Shown piece by piece: positions 13,951 through 22,517 of a DNA stretch of 26,049 nt. The notes beneath the pieces are model-generated. The model searched no databases. It was not told the DNA's origin and was given only the letters and a program-made list of their open reading frames with translations. Every line of letters starts with the position of its first letter. Within the stretch, counting starts at the first letter, position 1. Position numbers and translations under genes: made by a program. The stretch covers positions 1-26,049 of the forward strand of contig CAZJGS010000020.1 in assembly GCA_964545735.1 (NCBI GenBank), read 5' to 3'. This DNA is from Pleomorphochaeta sp964545735. GTDB lineage: Bacteria > Spirochaetota > Spirochaetia > Sphaerochaetales > Sphaerochaetaceae.

Positions 13951-16284
13951 ATGAATATGAAATTAGTATTAGCAGAAAAACCAAGTGTTGCAAGATCTCT
14001 AGCCAAAGTATTAGGCTGTTATAAAAAAAATGATGGATATTTGATTGGCGATAATTATATTGTCACTTGGGCCTTAGGTCATTTGGTAGAATTAGCACAA
14101 CCCGCCTATTATTCACAGAGCTATAGAAGATGGAGTTTCAAATCTTTACCAATTTTACCTGATAATTTAAAACAAGAGCCAATAGAGAGAACTTTAGATC
14201 AATTTAAAATAGTGAAGTCTTTATTAGAAAGAGCTGATGTGGATACTTTTATAATAGCCACAGATGCAGGAAGAGAGGGAGAGTTGGTTGCAAGATGGAT
14301 ATTAAAATTATCCAATTATGATAAACAAGTTAAAAGACTTTGGATTAGTAGCCAAACCGATCAAGCAATAAAGAACGGTTTTAATAATCTTAAAGATGGG
14401 GATGATTATATTAATTTGTATCAAGCTGCAGTTTCTAGATCCGCAGCTGATTGGTATGTTGGAATGAATGTTAGTAGAGCTTTAACAACTCACTACGATG
14501 CTAAAATGTCTGCAGGCAGAGTTCAAACTCCAACACTATATTTAATGTGTGAAAGAGAAGAAGAAATTGAAAAATTTAGTGGAAAGTTTTATTGGACACT
14601 AAAAGCCGATTTTGGATCTTTTAATGCCTCATATTATCCCTCTAATGATTCTATTAGAATAGACAATGAAGACGATCTTAAAAAGATTAAACAAATTATT
14701 AAAAGTGCTACAGTGGCTAAAATAATAGATATAGAAGCAGTTGAAAAAACTGAACAACCTCCATTAGCTTATGATTTAACTGAGTTACAGAGAGATGCTA
14801 ATTTACAATTATCCTTTAGTGCTAAAAAAACATTAGATGTACTGCAAAAACTTTATGAGTATCATAAAATTGTAACCTACCCTAGAACAGATAGTAGATA
14901 TATAACAGACGATATTGTTCCAACTATTCCACAACGATTAAAAGCTTTATACAATAGTGAGTTTAAAGAAAATGCTAATAAGCTTTTAAGCAAAGAGCTA
15001 CATATTACACCTAGGCTTGTACAAAATGAATTGGTTAGTGATCACCATGCTATTATACCTACAGAGCAAAACGTATATATAGATAGGTTAAGTACTGATG
15101 AAAAATCTTTGTGGCAATTAATTGTCAAAAGATTTATTGAAGTATTAGAGCAAGATTATATATATGAAACTACCACTGTCAATTTACAAATTGACTCATT
15201 AAATTTTAAAACAAGAATTACAAAAAAGATTCAAGAAGGGTGGAAGGCTGTTAATAAAAGTCGAAATTTAAGTGATGAAAGTAGTGCTTTTGATTCACTA
15301 AAAGTCAACCAAGATATTACTTTAAAAGATTATAAAATCAAAAAATTAGCTACTGAGGCCCCCTCTAGATATAATGATGCTACATTATTGTCTGCTATGG
15401 AGCATGCAGGTAGGTATGTGGATGATGCACAATTAAAGAAAAATCTTAGCTCCGGTCTTGGAACTCCTGCAACTAGAGCCGATATTATCGAGAAACTAAT
15501 TCGCAATAATTATATAGAGCGATCTAACAATAATGAATTGATACCAACCTCTATTGGCAGAGAGATTATTAGACTCGCTCCACCGCTACTAAAAAGTCCG
15601 GCACTTACAGGCAAATGGGAAGAGCGTCTCACTAGTATATCTAAAGGAAAAGAAGAGTCAGAAACTTTTATAAATGATATAAAACAAGTAACCAAAGACC
15701 TGGTTAAAGAAATAGGGAATTCCTATGAAAGTTTTGCGCCAATTTACAAAGAGAGTAAAAAATGTCCTTTCTGTAATAGCTCAATGATGAAAGTTGTCGA
15801 TAATCTTGAAAGAGTCCATTATATTTGTCAAAAACTTTCTTGCTCTTATGAAGAAATGGAAGTACAGAAGAAAGTACTTCTTACAAAAGAAGAGTTGGAA
15901 AACAGACCTAAAGCTGTGGTAAAAAGAGTGGTTAAGGTAAAAAAAACTGTAGTTAAGGAAATGCCTCAAATAAAGATGGCTGCTAAAGTTTCATCTTCAG
16001 CTGCTTATTTTCAAAATCTACAAAAAACTCAAGCTTTAAAGCCTAAGGTTAGTGTAAAAAAAATAGCTGCTAAGAGTGAGAGTCTCTACAAATTTGAAAC
16101 AGTAATCGAAGTTGTTAGAGATAGTAGACTAAATAGACGAAATTATTCTAATAATAATAACAACAATAATAACAATCAAAATTGGAATAAAGAAAAGTTT
16201 AGTGCAGAAAAAGAATCTAGTGGTGGGACTTTTGCTGACTTTATCAAAGCAAGTGAAAAGAGAAATAAGAAAAAGAAGAAATAA
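13951..16284 (+). CDS. topB: DNA topoisomerase III (type IA)
   Basis: The enzyme cuts and passes single DNA strands, decatenating replication and recombination intermediates. The 777 residues start with a TOPRIM domain (about 3-130; LAEKPSVARSLAKVLG and TDAGREGE, D105 to E111). The core follows with GRVQTPTLYLMCERE (about 189-203). The active-site tyrosine is Y310 in VTYPRTDSRY. A C-terminal zinc-ribbon (about 604-632) has CPFC and a spaced C-x4-C pair. After it comes a basic tail of about 140 residues, rich in Lys and Val, with a run of nine asparagines (about 737-745), ending KRNKKKKK. The tail is longer than in B. subtilis TopB (727 residues in total). The ribosome binding site is weak (AAAGG about 14 bases off); ATG at 13957 is an alternative start. 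A terminator follows. Confidence 0.94.
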   Translation: MNMKLVLAEKPSVARSLAKVLGCYKKNDGYLIGDNYIVTWALGHLVELAQPAYYSQSYRRWSFKSLPILPDNLKQEPIERTLDQFKIVKSLLERADVDTFIIATDAGREGELVARWILKLSNYDKQVKRLWISSQTDQAIKNGFNNLKDGDDYINLYQAAVSRSAADWYVGMNVSRALTTHYDAKMSAGRVQTPTLYLMCEREEEIEKFSGKFYWTLKADFGSFNASYYPSNDSIRIDNEDDLKKIKQIIKSATVAKIIDIEAVEKTEQPPLAYDLTELQRDANLQLSFSAKKTLDVLQKLYEYHKIVTYPRTDSRYITDDIVPTIPQRLKALYNSEFKENANKLLSKELHITPRLVQNELVSDHHAIIPTEQNVYIDRLSTDEKSLWQLIVKRFIEVLEQDYIYETTTVNLQIDSLNFKTRITKKIQEGWKAVNKSRNLSDESSAFDSLKVNQDITLKDYKIKKLATEAPSRYNDATLLSAMEHAGRYVDDAQLKKNLSSGLGTPATRADIIEKLIRNNYIERSNNNELIPTSIGREIIRLAPPLLKSPALTGKWEERLTSISKGKEESETFINDIKQVTKDLVKEIGNSYESFAPIYKESKKCPFCNSSMMKVVDNLERVHYICQKLSCSYEEMEVQKKVLLTKEELENRPKAVVKRVVKVKKTVVKEMPQIKMAAKVSSSAAYFQNLQKTQALKPKVSVKKIAAKSESLYKFETVIEVVRDSRLNRRNYSNNNNNNNNNQNWNKEKFSAEKESSGGTFADFIKASEKRNKKKKK
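16147..16177 (+). repeat. AAT/AAC trinucleotide repeat in topB
   Basis: About nine asparagine codons in a row, mixing AAT and AAC, form a short imperfect microsatellite in the 3' part of topB. It encodes a flexible poly-Asn linker ahead of the basic C-terminal end. Mixed codons reduce slippage, but length differences between strains are possible. Confidence 0.75.
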
Positions 16285-16319
16285 TTAAATCAAAAAGACA
16301 GACATCAAATTAATAGATA

Positions 16320-16354
16320 AGCTATTTTATTTTTATAGGATAAAATAGCTTTTT
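16320..16354. terminator. Terminator between topB and the converging unknown gene
   Basis: An 11-bp perfect stem (AGCTATTTTAT at 16320-16330 with ATAAAATAGCT at 16340-16350) and a 9-base loop are followed by four more T bases on the plus strand, about 35 bp after the topB stop. It also lies directly at the end of the minus-strand gene and can serve both. Confidence 0.75.
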
Positions 16355-17150
16355 AAGTAAGGTCCTCTCTTATTAATTCTACCAGTTTTTCATCAATAAC
16401 TATTTTATCCAATTGTTTTTTAAGAAATGAGAGATTGACTTGTTCTTCAATATTTGAGTTTTTGGATTTTTTATTTATAGGCGCACTTTCGAGTTGTCTT
16501 GCGATAGCTAAATTAGCTACTTCTTCCTCAATCTTTACTTTGTTGAGATATTGCTTAGACAATATTGAGCAAATTTCTTTTTGCTTTTGTAAACCATTTA
16601 TTCTAAAATAATAGGCTAAAATACTATAAAATAAATATAATTCTTGATTAATATTAGAGATATTAAGTGTTTCTAAGGCCATATTTTTAAAAGAAGTATT
16701 TTCAAAGGCTAAGGCCATCTTTGTAATCTGTGGAAAAAAAGAACCTTTAAATGCTTTTTTATTAAGTGTTAATAGCATTTTGTCTTTTTCTTTGATAAGG
16801 GCATTTATTCTCAACATATTCCAGGCAGTTAAAACAAATCTAGCTTGTATTGGTAGTGGAGTTCTGTTACTATTTTCTTTATCATCTAATAAATTATCAT
16901 CAATTTGAGCCATCTCAAATTCATCAATATTTATTTCGCTTTGATTTAAAATAGACTGGATAATCTTTTCATCCCTTTTATATAAAGCTTGAATTAACTT
17001 GGTATTATCTTTTAATATATTTTTCACATCTTTGTACGATAGATAATAAGTTTTAGGTAATATATATTTAGGACTGTATTCAAAGGATATACGCATTTTA
17101 GCAAAATCTTCAAGAATTTTATAAAGATGAAATGATTGGCGTATATTCAT
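16353..17150 (-). CDS. Unrecognised helical protein, 265 residues
   Basis: I do not recognise this family. The protein is rich in Lys, Ile, Leu and Asn and looks mostly alpha-helical, without signal peptide, membrane segment, cysteine cluster or clear nucleotide-binding motif. An N-terminal part (about 1-75) and a larger C-terminal part (about 100-235) are joined by an acidic linker (DDNLLDDKENSN, about 83-94). The helical segment with QARFVLTAWNMLRINALI and paired helices resembles repeat-type protein-binding scaffolds, but that is only an impression. An AAGGAT lies 13 bases before the ATG, further than usual, and a TATAAT at 17175-17170 may be its -10 box. It stands alone between topB and dapB, on the opposite strand to both. 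Length, normal codon use and good flanking signals make it a real gene. Confidence 0.7.
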   Translation of the reverse strand: MNIRQSFHLYKILEDFAKMRISFEYSPKYILPKTYYLSYKDVKNILKDNTKLIQALYKRDEKIIQSILNQSEINIDEFEMAQIDDNLLDDKENSNRTPLPIQARFVLTAWNMLRINALIKEKDKMLLTLNKKAFKGSFFPQITKMALAFENTSFKNMALETLNISNINQELYLFYSILAYYFRINGLQKQKEICSILSKQYLNKVKIEEEVANLAIARQLESAPINKKSKNSNIEEQVNLSFLKKQLDKIVIDEKLVELIREDLT

Positions 17151-17290
17151 AAGTTTTTTTATCCTTAGTATTATATAATCTTTTATTTTTTTAAAAAAAT
17201 CAACAACAAATAAAAATAGCTCTCAAAACAATATAGAGGGGTGTTATGATATTATTAATAGTGTTAATATAAAAACATTCTGTTATTATA

Positions 17291-17319
17291 TAGACAATGA
17301 ATAATAATTTTGCTATAGT
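17291..17319 (+). promoter_or_regulatory. Sigma70-type promoter of the dap-lysA operon
   Basis: TAGACA (17291-17296), a 17-bp spacer and TATAGT (17314-17319) lie ahead of dapB. The -10 box ends 17 bases before the ATG, so the leader is only about 10-11 bases and begins almost at the AGAGG ribosome binding site. There is no room for a lysine riboswitch or leader peptide after the start of transcription. Confidence 0.65.
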
Positions 17320-17336
17320 GTAGAAAGAGGTACAAA

Positions 17337-18089
17337 ATGGACATTGCATTAGTTGGATTTGGAAAGATGGGTAATATGATAAATTCTCTTACTGAAGTCT
17401 CTGATAAAGTAGTTGCTATAGTTGATCCCTACAGTGATAGTGCTCAAATAAGTGCTAAAGAATTAACTATGAACAATTTAAATAATGCCGAAGTTGTAAT
17501 TGATTTTTCACACCCCTCAACTATAGAAGATAATATTAGATTCTATATTGAAAATGGAGTTTCTTGTGTAATTGGAACAACCGGTTGGTATGAACAAATA
17601 GAGGATCTTAAAAGTTTAGCCAAAAAATATAAATCTAGTAGTTTGATTTACAGTGGTAATTTTTCTCTAGGTGTAGCAATATATAGAGAAATAATTAAAT
17701 TTGCATCATCTATTGTCTCGAAAACTGCCATTTATGATGTATTTTTAAATGAGATACACCATAAAGAAAAAGCTGATTCTCCCTCTGGAACGGCCCTTTT
17801 ATTAGCAGAGGCTGTAAAAGATCATTTTGATGGAAAAGATAGTATTGTAACTCAGGAATTAAAAAGAAAAATAAAAAGCAACGAGATTCATTGCTCTTCT
17901 ACTAGAGGGGGTTATATTACCGGAACTCATAGTGTGGTTTTTGATTCTCAAGCAGATAGTATAGAATTGGTTCATAGAGCTAAAAATAGAGAAGGGTTTG
18001 CAAAGGGAGCAATTGTTGCAGCCGCATGGATAAAAGATAAAAAAGGCTTTTATAATTTAGATGATTTGGTTAGCACCTTAATAAAGTAA
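17337..18089 (+). CDS. dapB: 4-hydroxy-tetrahydrodipicolinate reductase
   Basis: DapB reduces the cyclic product of DapA to tetrahydrodipicolinate with NAD(P)H, the second step of the DAP branch. The protein has 250 residues. A Rossmann domain opens with LVGFGKMG, continues with GTTGWY (about 80-85), and closes around the catalytic motif EIHHKEKADSPSGTA, with H141/H142 and K145 as the expected proton donor and substrate contacts. AGAGG lies six bases before the ATG. It is the first gene of the operon; dapA follows after 14 bp. Confidence 0.95.
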   Translation: MDIALVGFGKMGNMINSLTEVSDKVVAIVDPYSDSAQISAKELTMNNLNNAEVVIDFSHPSTIEDNIRFYIENGVSCVIGTTGWYEQIEDLKSLAKKYKSSSLIYSGNFSLGVAIYREIIKFASSIVSKTAIYDVFLNEIHHKEKADSPSGTALLLAEAVKDHFDGKDSIVTQELKRKIKSNEIHCSSTRGGYITGTHSVVFDSQADSIELVHRAKNREGFAKGAIVAAAWIKDKKGFYNLDDLVSTLIK

Positions 18090-18103
18090 GATAGGAGAAA
18101 ATT

Positions 18104-19027
18104 ATGAATTTTAATAGATTTAGTGGAGTACATACAGCTTTAGTAACACCTTTTACAAAAAAGGATAATTTAGACACAGAGAGTTTGAAAAATTTGATTG
18201 AATATCAAATTGAAAATGGAATCAGCGGTTTAGTTCCTTGTGGAACTACAGGTGAAAGCCCAACTTTATCTCATGATGAGCATGATAGAGTAATTCAATT
18301 AACTGTTGAATATTCAAATAATCGAGTTCCTGTTATAGCTGGAACTGGTAGTAATGCAACTTCAGAAGCAATTAGACTTTCTAAACATGCACAATGCGTG
18401 GGTGTTGATGCAGTTTTATTGGTAAATCCGTATTACAACAAACCAACACAAAAGGGTTTGTATCTTCATTTCAAAGCCATTGCCGATAGCCTAGATATTC
18501 CATGCATTGTTTATAATATTCCAGGTAGAACTGGAGTTAATGTTGAAACAGATACTTTAGTAGCTCTTGCTAATGATTGTCCTAATATAATTGCGGTTAA
18601 AGAAGCTAGTGGTAATATTACTCAAATGGAAAATGTTGTTAATAGATCTCCAGATGACTTTCTTGTATTAAGTGGTGATGACAATATGGGTTTAGATTTG
18701 ATACAAAGAGGTGGAAATGGTATAGTTTCAGTAGCTTCAAATTTGTTCCCAAGACAAATGAGTCAAATGGTTGATTTAGCACTAAATAATAAAATGGAAG
18801 AAGCAAGAAAAATTGAATCAAGCTTATCAGCATTTTTCAAAACTTGTTTTATAGAAACAAATCCAATCCCAATTAAAACGGCTTTAGCTCGTTATGGTTA
18901 TTGTTTAGAAAGTTTTAGACTTCCAGTTTGTACATTAGAAAGTGAAGAAAATAGACAACAATTATATAATGTCTTAGATGAATTAGAAAAAAATCCTAGC
19001 TTTGATAACAGCTGGAGAAGGAGATAA
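18104..19027 (+). CDS. dapA: 4-hydroxy-tetrahydrodipicolinate synthase
   Basis: DapA condenses pyruvate with aspartate semialdehyde, the committed step of lysine and DAP synthesis. The 307-residue TIM barrel has the Schiff-base lysine K166 in IIAVKEASGN, the proton-relay Y137 in IVYNIPGRTG, Y110 in NPYYNKP, and the T48-T49 pair in GTTGES. AGGAG precedes the ATG. The C-terminus continues to a short basic end, slightly longer than the common 290-300 residues. The ribosome binding site of dapL lies inside its last codons. Confidence 0.96.
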   Translation: MNFNRFSGVHTALVTPFTKKDNLDTESLKNLIEYQIENGISGLVPCGTTGESPTLSHDEHDRVIQLTVEYSNNRVPVIAGTGSNATSEAIRLSKHAQCVGVDAVLLVNPYYNKPTQKGLYLHFKAIADSLDIPCIVYNIPGRTGVNVETDTLVALANDCPNIIAVKEASGNITQMENVVNRSPDDFLVLSGDDNMGLDLIQRGGNGIVSVASNLFPRQMSQMVDLALNNKMEEARKIESSLSAFFKTCFIETNPIPIKTALARYGYCLESFRLPVCTLESEENRQQLYNVLDELEKNPSFDNSWRRR

Positions 19028-19034
19028 GAGTAAA

Positions 19035-20270
19035 ATGGCGAATATTAATAATAGCTTTGGCAAATTGTCTGCAGGTTATTTATTTCCTGAAATTGCAAAA
19101 AGGACAAATTCATTTTTAAGTGAAAATCCTGGTGTAGAATTAATGAAATTAGGAATTGGTAACACAACTGAGGCTTTGCCCAAAACACTTGTTGAGGCTA
19201 TGAAAGATAAATTAGATTTATTATCAAGCAGAGATACTTATTCCGGCTATGGGGACGAACAAGGGGATACTCCCCTAAGAGAAGCCCTAACAAAATATTA
19301 TCAAAACTATGGTGTTGAATTAGAAGCTACTGAATTTTTTATAAGCGACGGGGCTAAAGCAGATGCTGCAAATATTCAGCAGTTATTTAGTTGTGATAGT
19401 AAAGTTGCTTTTCAAGATCCAGCTTATCCTGTATATGTTGATTCTAATGTAGTGGGAGGAAGAACTCCAGGCTACGATACTAAACTTCAAGGTTATACAA
19501 ATTTTGAATATTTACCTTGTTTAGAATCGAATAGCTTTATACCTCAATTGCCTAAAACAAAGGTTGATTTAATTTATTTGTGCTCACCAAACAATCCTAC
19601 AGGATCTGTAATGACTCATGAGGATTTGAAATCTTTTGTTGATTGGGCAAATAAAAATAAAGCTATAATTATTTTTGATAGTGCTTACAGTGAATATGTA
19701 AGAGATCCTTCTTTGCCAAGAAGTATTTATGAAGTTGAAGGTGCAAAAAGTTGTGCTATTGAAATCAATAGTTTTAGTAAAAATGCGGGGTTCACTGGTG
19801 TTAGATTGGGTTGGACTATAGTTCCAAAACAATTGGTTTGTCAGGATAGTGAAATTGGAGTGTTAAATTCTATGTGGAATAGAAGACAATGCACCTTTTT
19901 TAATGGAGCTTCAAATATTTCACAAGCCGGTGGTATAAGTGCATTAACCATTCAAGGCTTAAAAGAATGTAGAGCTTTGGTTGATTATTACATGGATAAT
20001 GCTAAAATAATTAAAGATGGTTTAGAAAGTTTAAATATTGTTTGTTTTGGTGGAGTTAACTCCCCATATATTTGGGCTAAAACTCCAAATAACCTTACTA
20101 GTTGGCAGTTTTTTGACTTTCTATTAAAGAAATGTCATGTAGTTATTACCCCAGGTAGTGGGTTTGGACCTTCAGGAGAAAATTATATAAGAGTTTCTTC
20201 CTATGGACACAAAGAAAATGTTATAAAAGCAATGGAGTCAATCAAGGAGAATTTTAAAAATGTCAATTAA
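19035..20270 (+). CDS. dapL: LL-diaminopimelate aminotransferase
   Basis: DapL converts tetrahydrodipicolinate straight to LL-diaminopimelate with glutamate as amino donor, bypassing the acyl route (DapD/C/E). The 411-residue class I aminotransferase shows K249 in NSFSKNAGFTGVRLGW as the PLP-binding lysine, the GYGDEQG substrate/PLP segment, and LCSPNNPTG. The N-terminus MANIN plus KLSAGYLFPEI matches known DapL proteins, so I chose the ATG at 19035 over an in-frame TTG at 19002 inside dapA. AAGGAG lies 11 bases upstream. DapL occurs in plants, chlamydiae, spirochaetes, some clostridia and a few other groups, which supports the suggested lineage. lysA overlaps its end by 11 bp. Confidence 0.95.
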   Translation: MANINNSFGKLSAGYLFPEIAKRTNSFLSENPGVELMKLGIGNTTEALPKTLVEAMKDKLDLLSSRDTYSGYGDEQGDTPLREALTKYYQNYGVELEATEFFISDGAKADAANIQQLFSCDSKVAFQDPAYPVYVDSNVVGGRTPGYDTKLQGYTNFEYLPCLESNSFIPQLPKTKVDLIYLCSPNNPTGSVMTHEDLKSFVDWANKNKAIIIFDSAYSEYVRDPSLPRSIYEVEGAKSCAIEINSFSKNAGFTGVRLGWTIVPKQLVCQDSEIGVLNSMWNRRQCTFFNGASNISQAGGISALTIQGLKECRALVDYYMDNAKIIKDGLESLNIVCFGGVNSPYIWAKTPNNLTSWQFFDFLLKKCHVVITPGSGFGPSGENYIRVSSYGHKENVIKAMESIKENFKNVN

Positions 20271-21519
20271 AACTATACCTTTAGGAGAGGAGAAGTTATC
20301 CCAATTAATTAAGGATATTCCAACCCCTTTTTATCTTTATGATGAAAAAGCTTTTATGGATAATGCTAAGAAGTTTAATGATTTATTCTCATGGGCTCCA
20401 AATTTTATAAACTATTTTGCTGTAAAAGCGTGTCCTAATCCTAGTATCTTAAAAAGATTATTTGATATTGGTTATGGAGCAGATTGCTCTTCCTTACCTG
20501 AATTGGTACTTGCAAAAGCATGTGGTTTGGAAGGTGGAAAAATCATGATGACAAGTAATGATACACCTGAAGAAGAGTTTGAATATGCTAATGAAATTGG
20601 TGCAATTATAAACTTGGATGATATTACTCATATAGATTCGCTTGAGAGAGCTGTAAAAAAACTTCCAGAGACTATTTGTTTTAGATATAATCCTGGAAAA
20701 GAAAGAACTGGAAATGCTATTATTGGTAACCCTGTTGAAGCTAAATATGGTGTTACTAGTGATCAAGTTGTAGAATGTTATAAAATTATGAGAGACAAAG
20801 GTGTAAAGCGCTTTGGTCTTCATACTATGATTGCTTCTAATGAATTAGAAGGTGATTATATTGTTGAAACAGCTAGAATGATTTTTGCTTTGTGCAAGAA
20901 AATTTATGATGAAGCTGGCATAAGAATTGATTTTGTTGATTTAGGTGGTGGAGTTGGTATTCCTTACGCTCTTGATCAAGAACCTATGGACTTGGAAAAA
21001 GTCAGTGCACAAATAAAAGATTTGTACGAAACTATGATTGAAAAAGAAGGCTTAGCCCCTATACAAATTTCTTTTGAACTTGGAAGATATATTTTAGGTC
21101 CCTATGGATATTTAGTTACTAAAGCTCGTCATATAAGCACAAAATACAAAGACTATGTAGGTCTTGATTCTTGTATGGCAGATTTGATGAGACCGGCTTT
21201 GTACGGTGCTTATCATCATATTACTGTATTAAACAAGAGTGGAAAGAAACACATATATGATATTACTGGTAGTTTGTGTGAAAACAATGATAAATTTGCA
21301 GTGGATAGAGAATTAGTTGAAATAGAAAAAGGTGATACTTTAGTAATTCATGATACAGGGGCACACGGCCATGCTATGGGCTTTAATTATAATGCTAAAC
21401 TTAGACCTGCTGAGTATTTATTAACAGAGGACGGTGATATTAAAATGATAAGACGAAGACAAACTATGGATGATTATTTTGAAACATTAAGATTTGATGA
21501 AGCTGAGGTGAAGATTTGA
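20260..21519 (+). CDS. lysA: Diaminopimelate decarboxylase
   Basis: LysA removes carbon dioxide from meso-DAP to give lysine, using PLP. The 419-residue fold-type III enzyme has the PLP lysine K56 in YFAVKACPNPSIL, the phosphate-binding loop DLGGGVGIPY, ELGRYILGP, and the active-site end HDTGAHGHAMGFNYN. The CENND stretch matches the DAP-decarboxylase active-site cysteine region. AAGGAG lies 10 bases before the ATG, inside the end of dapL. DAP epimerase (dapF), needed between DapL and LysA, is not in this window and must lie elsewhere. Confidence 0.93.
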   Translation: MSIKTIPLGEEKLSQLIKDIPTPFYLYDEKAFMDNAKKFNDLFSWAPNFINYFAVKACPNPSILKRLFDIGYGADCSSLPELVLAKACGLEGGKIMMTSNDTPEEEFEYANEIGAIINLDDITHIDSLERAVKKLPETICFRYNPGKERTGNAIIGNPVEAKYGVTSDQVVECYKIMRDKGVKRFGLHTMIASNELEGDYIVETARMIFALCKKIYDEAGIRIDFVDLGGGVGIPYALDQEPMDLEKVSAQIKDLYETMIEKEGLAPIQISFELGRYILGPYGYLVTKARHISTKYKDYVGLDSCMADLMRPALYGAYHHITVLNKSGKKHIYDITGSLCENNDKFAVDRELVEIEKGDTLVIHDTGAHGHAMGFNYNAKLRPAEYLLTEDGDIKMIRRRQTMDDYFETLRFDEAEVKI

Positions 21520-21890
21520 TAAATCATATTTACTCTCAAAGAGTTTATTTTTCAGATACTGATTGCCAAGGAATTGTTTATCATGCTAAATATTTAGATT
21601 TTGCTGAGCATGCAAGATCGGAGATGATTCGTGAAGTTGTAGATCAAACAAAATTACTTGAAGATCATGTTGGTTTTGTTATAAAAGAATTAAATATAGT
21701 TTATAATATTCCAGCGAAATTAGATGATTTATTGACTGTAAATACTACTATTGAGACTTCTAAAACTTTTAGCATGGTTTTAAAACATGAAATTAAAAGA
21801 AATGATGAGCTAATTAGTATTGTTAAAGTTAAAGCTGCTTGTATTGATTTACAATCAAATAAAATTTTGAAAGTTAGTGATTATCTATAA
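21516..21890 (+). CDS. YbgC/FadM-like hotdog acyl-CoA thioesterase
   Basis: This 124-residue single hotdog domain belongs to the 4-hydroxybenzoyl-CoA thioesterase group, which hydrolyses acyl-CoA or acyl-ACP. The catalytic aspartate is D16 in YFSDTDCQGIVYHAKYLDF, followed by the usual EHARSEMIRE helix. The start is TTG at 21516: GAGGTG lies five bases before it and the codon overlaps the lysA stop (TTGA). The reading frame begins with the typical strand IYSQRVYFSDTD, leaving no room for an ATG start. It ends the dap operon, probably as an unrelated passenger. Confidence 0.85.
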   Translation: MINHIYSQRVYFSDTDCQGIVYHAKYLDFAEHARSEMIREVVDQTKLLEDHVGFVIKELNIVYNIPAKLDDLLTVNTTIETSKTFSMVLKHEIKRNDELISIVKVKAACIDLQSNKILKVSDYL

Positions 21891-21915
21891 TAAAATAGAT
21901 TTTATAGCATAAAAA

Positions 21916-21946
21916 AAAGGTAGTGTAAATTATTTGCACTACCTTT
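21916..21946. terminator. Strong bidirectional terminator
   Basis: A 14-bp stem with one G-T pair (AAAGGTAGTGTAAA at 21916-21929 with TTTGCACTACCTTT at 21933-21946) lies between converging genes. On the minus strand the stem runs into eight T bases in total (TTT of the stem plus 21915-21911), an excellent terminator for the membrane-protein gene. On the plus strand the T-run is weaker. Confidence 0.85.
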
Positions 21947-21975
21947 AGCATTTTCTTATAAACCCAAAATGGTTA

Positions 21976-22359
21976 TTAGATTTTTAAATTGTTTGTGTTT
22001 TTATTATTAGCTATTTTTTGCTTAAACAATTCTGCAAGTAGCATTAGGGAGAAAATAAAGCAAACATATGCATAATAGTGCAAATTACCAAAATTCCCCA
22101 AATATTTTAATCCCACAAGCATACTTAATAAGTATAAAACGATTGAAACCATTGCAATCCTTCTTTTAGTTGAATTTCTATCTAATAAAATGATTATTCC
22201 AACAATTAATAAAAATAAGGCATAGTAAAGATCTACTGTTAAAGTAAATTCAGAATTATAAACCTGGGTATTATAAATATTAATAACAAAGGATTGAGCA
22301 CAAATAAGCACGCACAAAACAATACTCGTAAGCCCTATGATTATCTTCATTTTTCTCAT
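21976..22359 (-). CDS. Small four-helix integral membrane protein, function unknown
   Basis: The 127-residue protein has four hydrophobic segments at about residues 4-24, 40-58, 67-87 and 92-112, with short loops and a polar tail ending KNTNNLKI. The start is ATG at 22359, which has AAGGAG five bases upstream; a longer reading from 22401 would begin inside the promoter. No family motif is recognised, and there are no charged residues inside helices that would suggest a transporter. It has its own promoter with nearby TGTAACA repeats, and a strong terminator behind it, so it forms a single-gene unit under separate control. Confidence 0.78.
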   Translation of the reverse strand: MRKMKIIIGLTSIVLCVLICAQSFVINIYNTQVYNSEFTLTVDLYYALFLLIVGIIILLDRNSTKRRIAMVSIVLYLLSMLVGLKYLGNFGNLHYYAYVCFIFSLMLLAELFKQKIANNKNTNNLKI

Positions 22360-22380
22360 AGAAACTCCTTCTTTGTATAA

Positions 22381-22409
22381 ATGATATATAAACATAAACA
22401 CATTAGCAA
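22381..22409 (-). promoter_or_regulatory. Sigma70-type promoter of the small membrane protein gene
   Basis: On the minus strand TTGCTA (22409-22404), a 17-bp spacer and TATCAT (22386-22381) lie ahead of the gene. Transcription would start near 22374, leaving a 15-base leader that holds AAGGAG. Confidence 0.62.
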
Positions 22410-22415
22410 GAAAAA

Positions 22416-22443
22416 TGTTACATATTTTTTCACTATTGTTACA
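22416..22443 (-). promoter_or_regulatory. Tandem TGTAACA repeats upstream of -35
   Basis: Two TGTAACA heptamers (22422-22416 and 22443-22437 on the minus strand) are spaced 21 bp apart, two helical turns, so they face the same side of the DNA. The nearer one sits 6 bp upstream of the -35 box, near position -45. This is the usual place for an activator bound as a direct-repeat dimer. The regulator is unknown. Confidence 0.4.
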
Positions 22444-22517
22444 AAAATAGTTATTTAATGTATTATTTGGTATAGTTTTAAATTCAGATATTTTATATTT
22501 GATAGATTAAAATTTTA

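Noticed and set aside
19002..19034. TTG start for dapL inside dapA
   Set aside because: The ATG at 19035 gives the N-terminus MANIN seen in known DapL proteins.
22360..22401. Longer start for the small membrane protein at ATG 22401
   Set aside because: It overlaps the predicted promoter and has no ribosome binding site, while ATG 22359 has AAGGAG at five bases.
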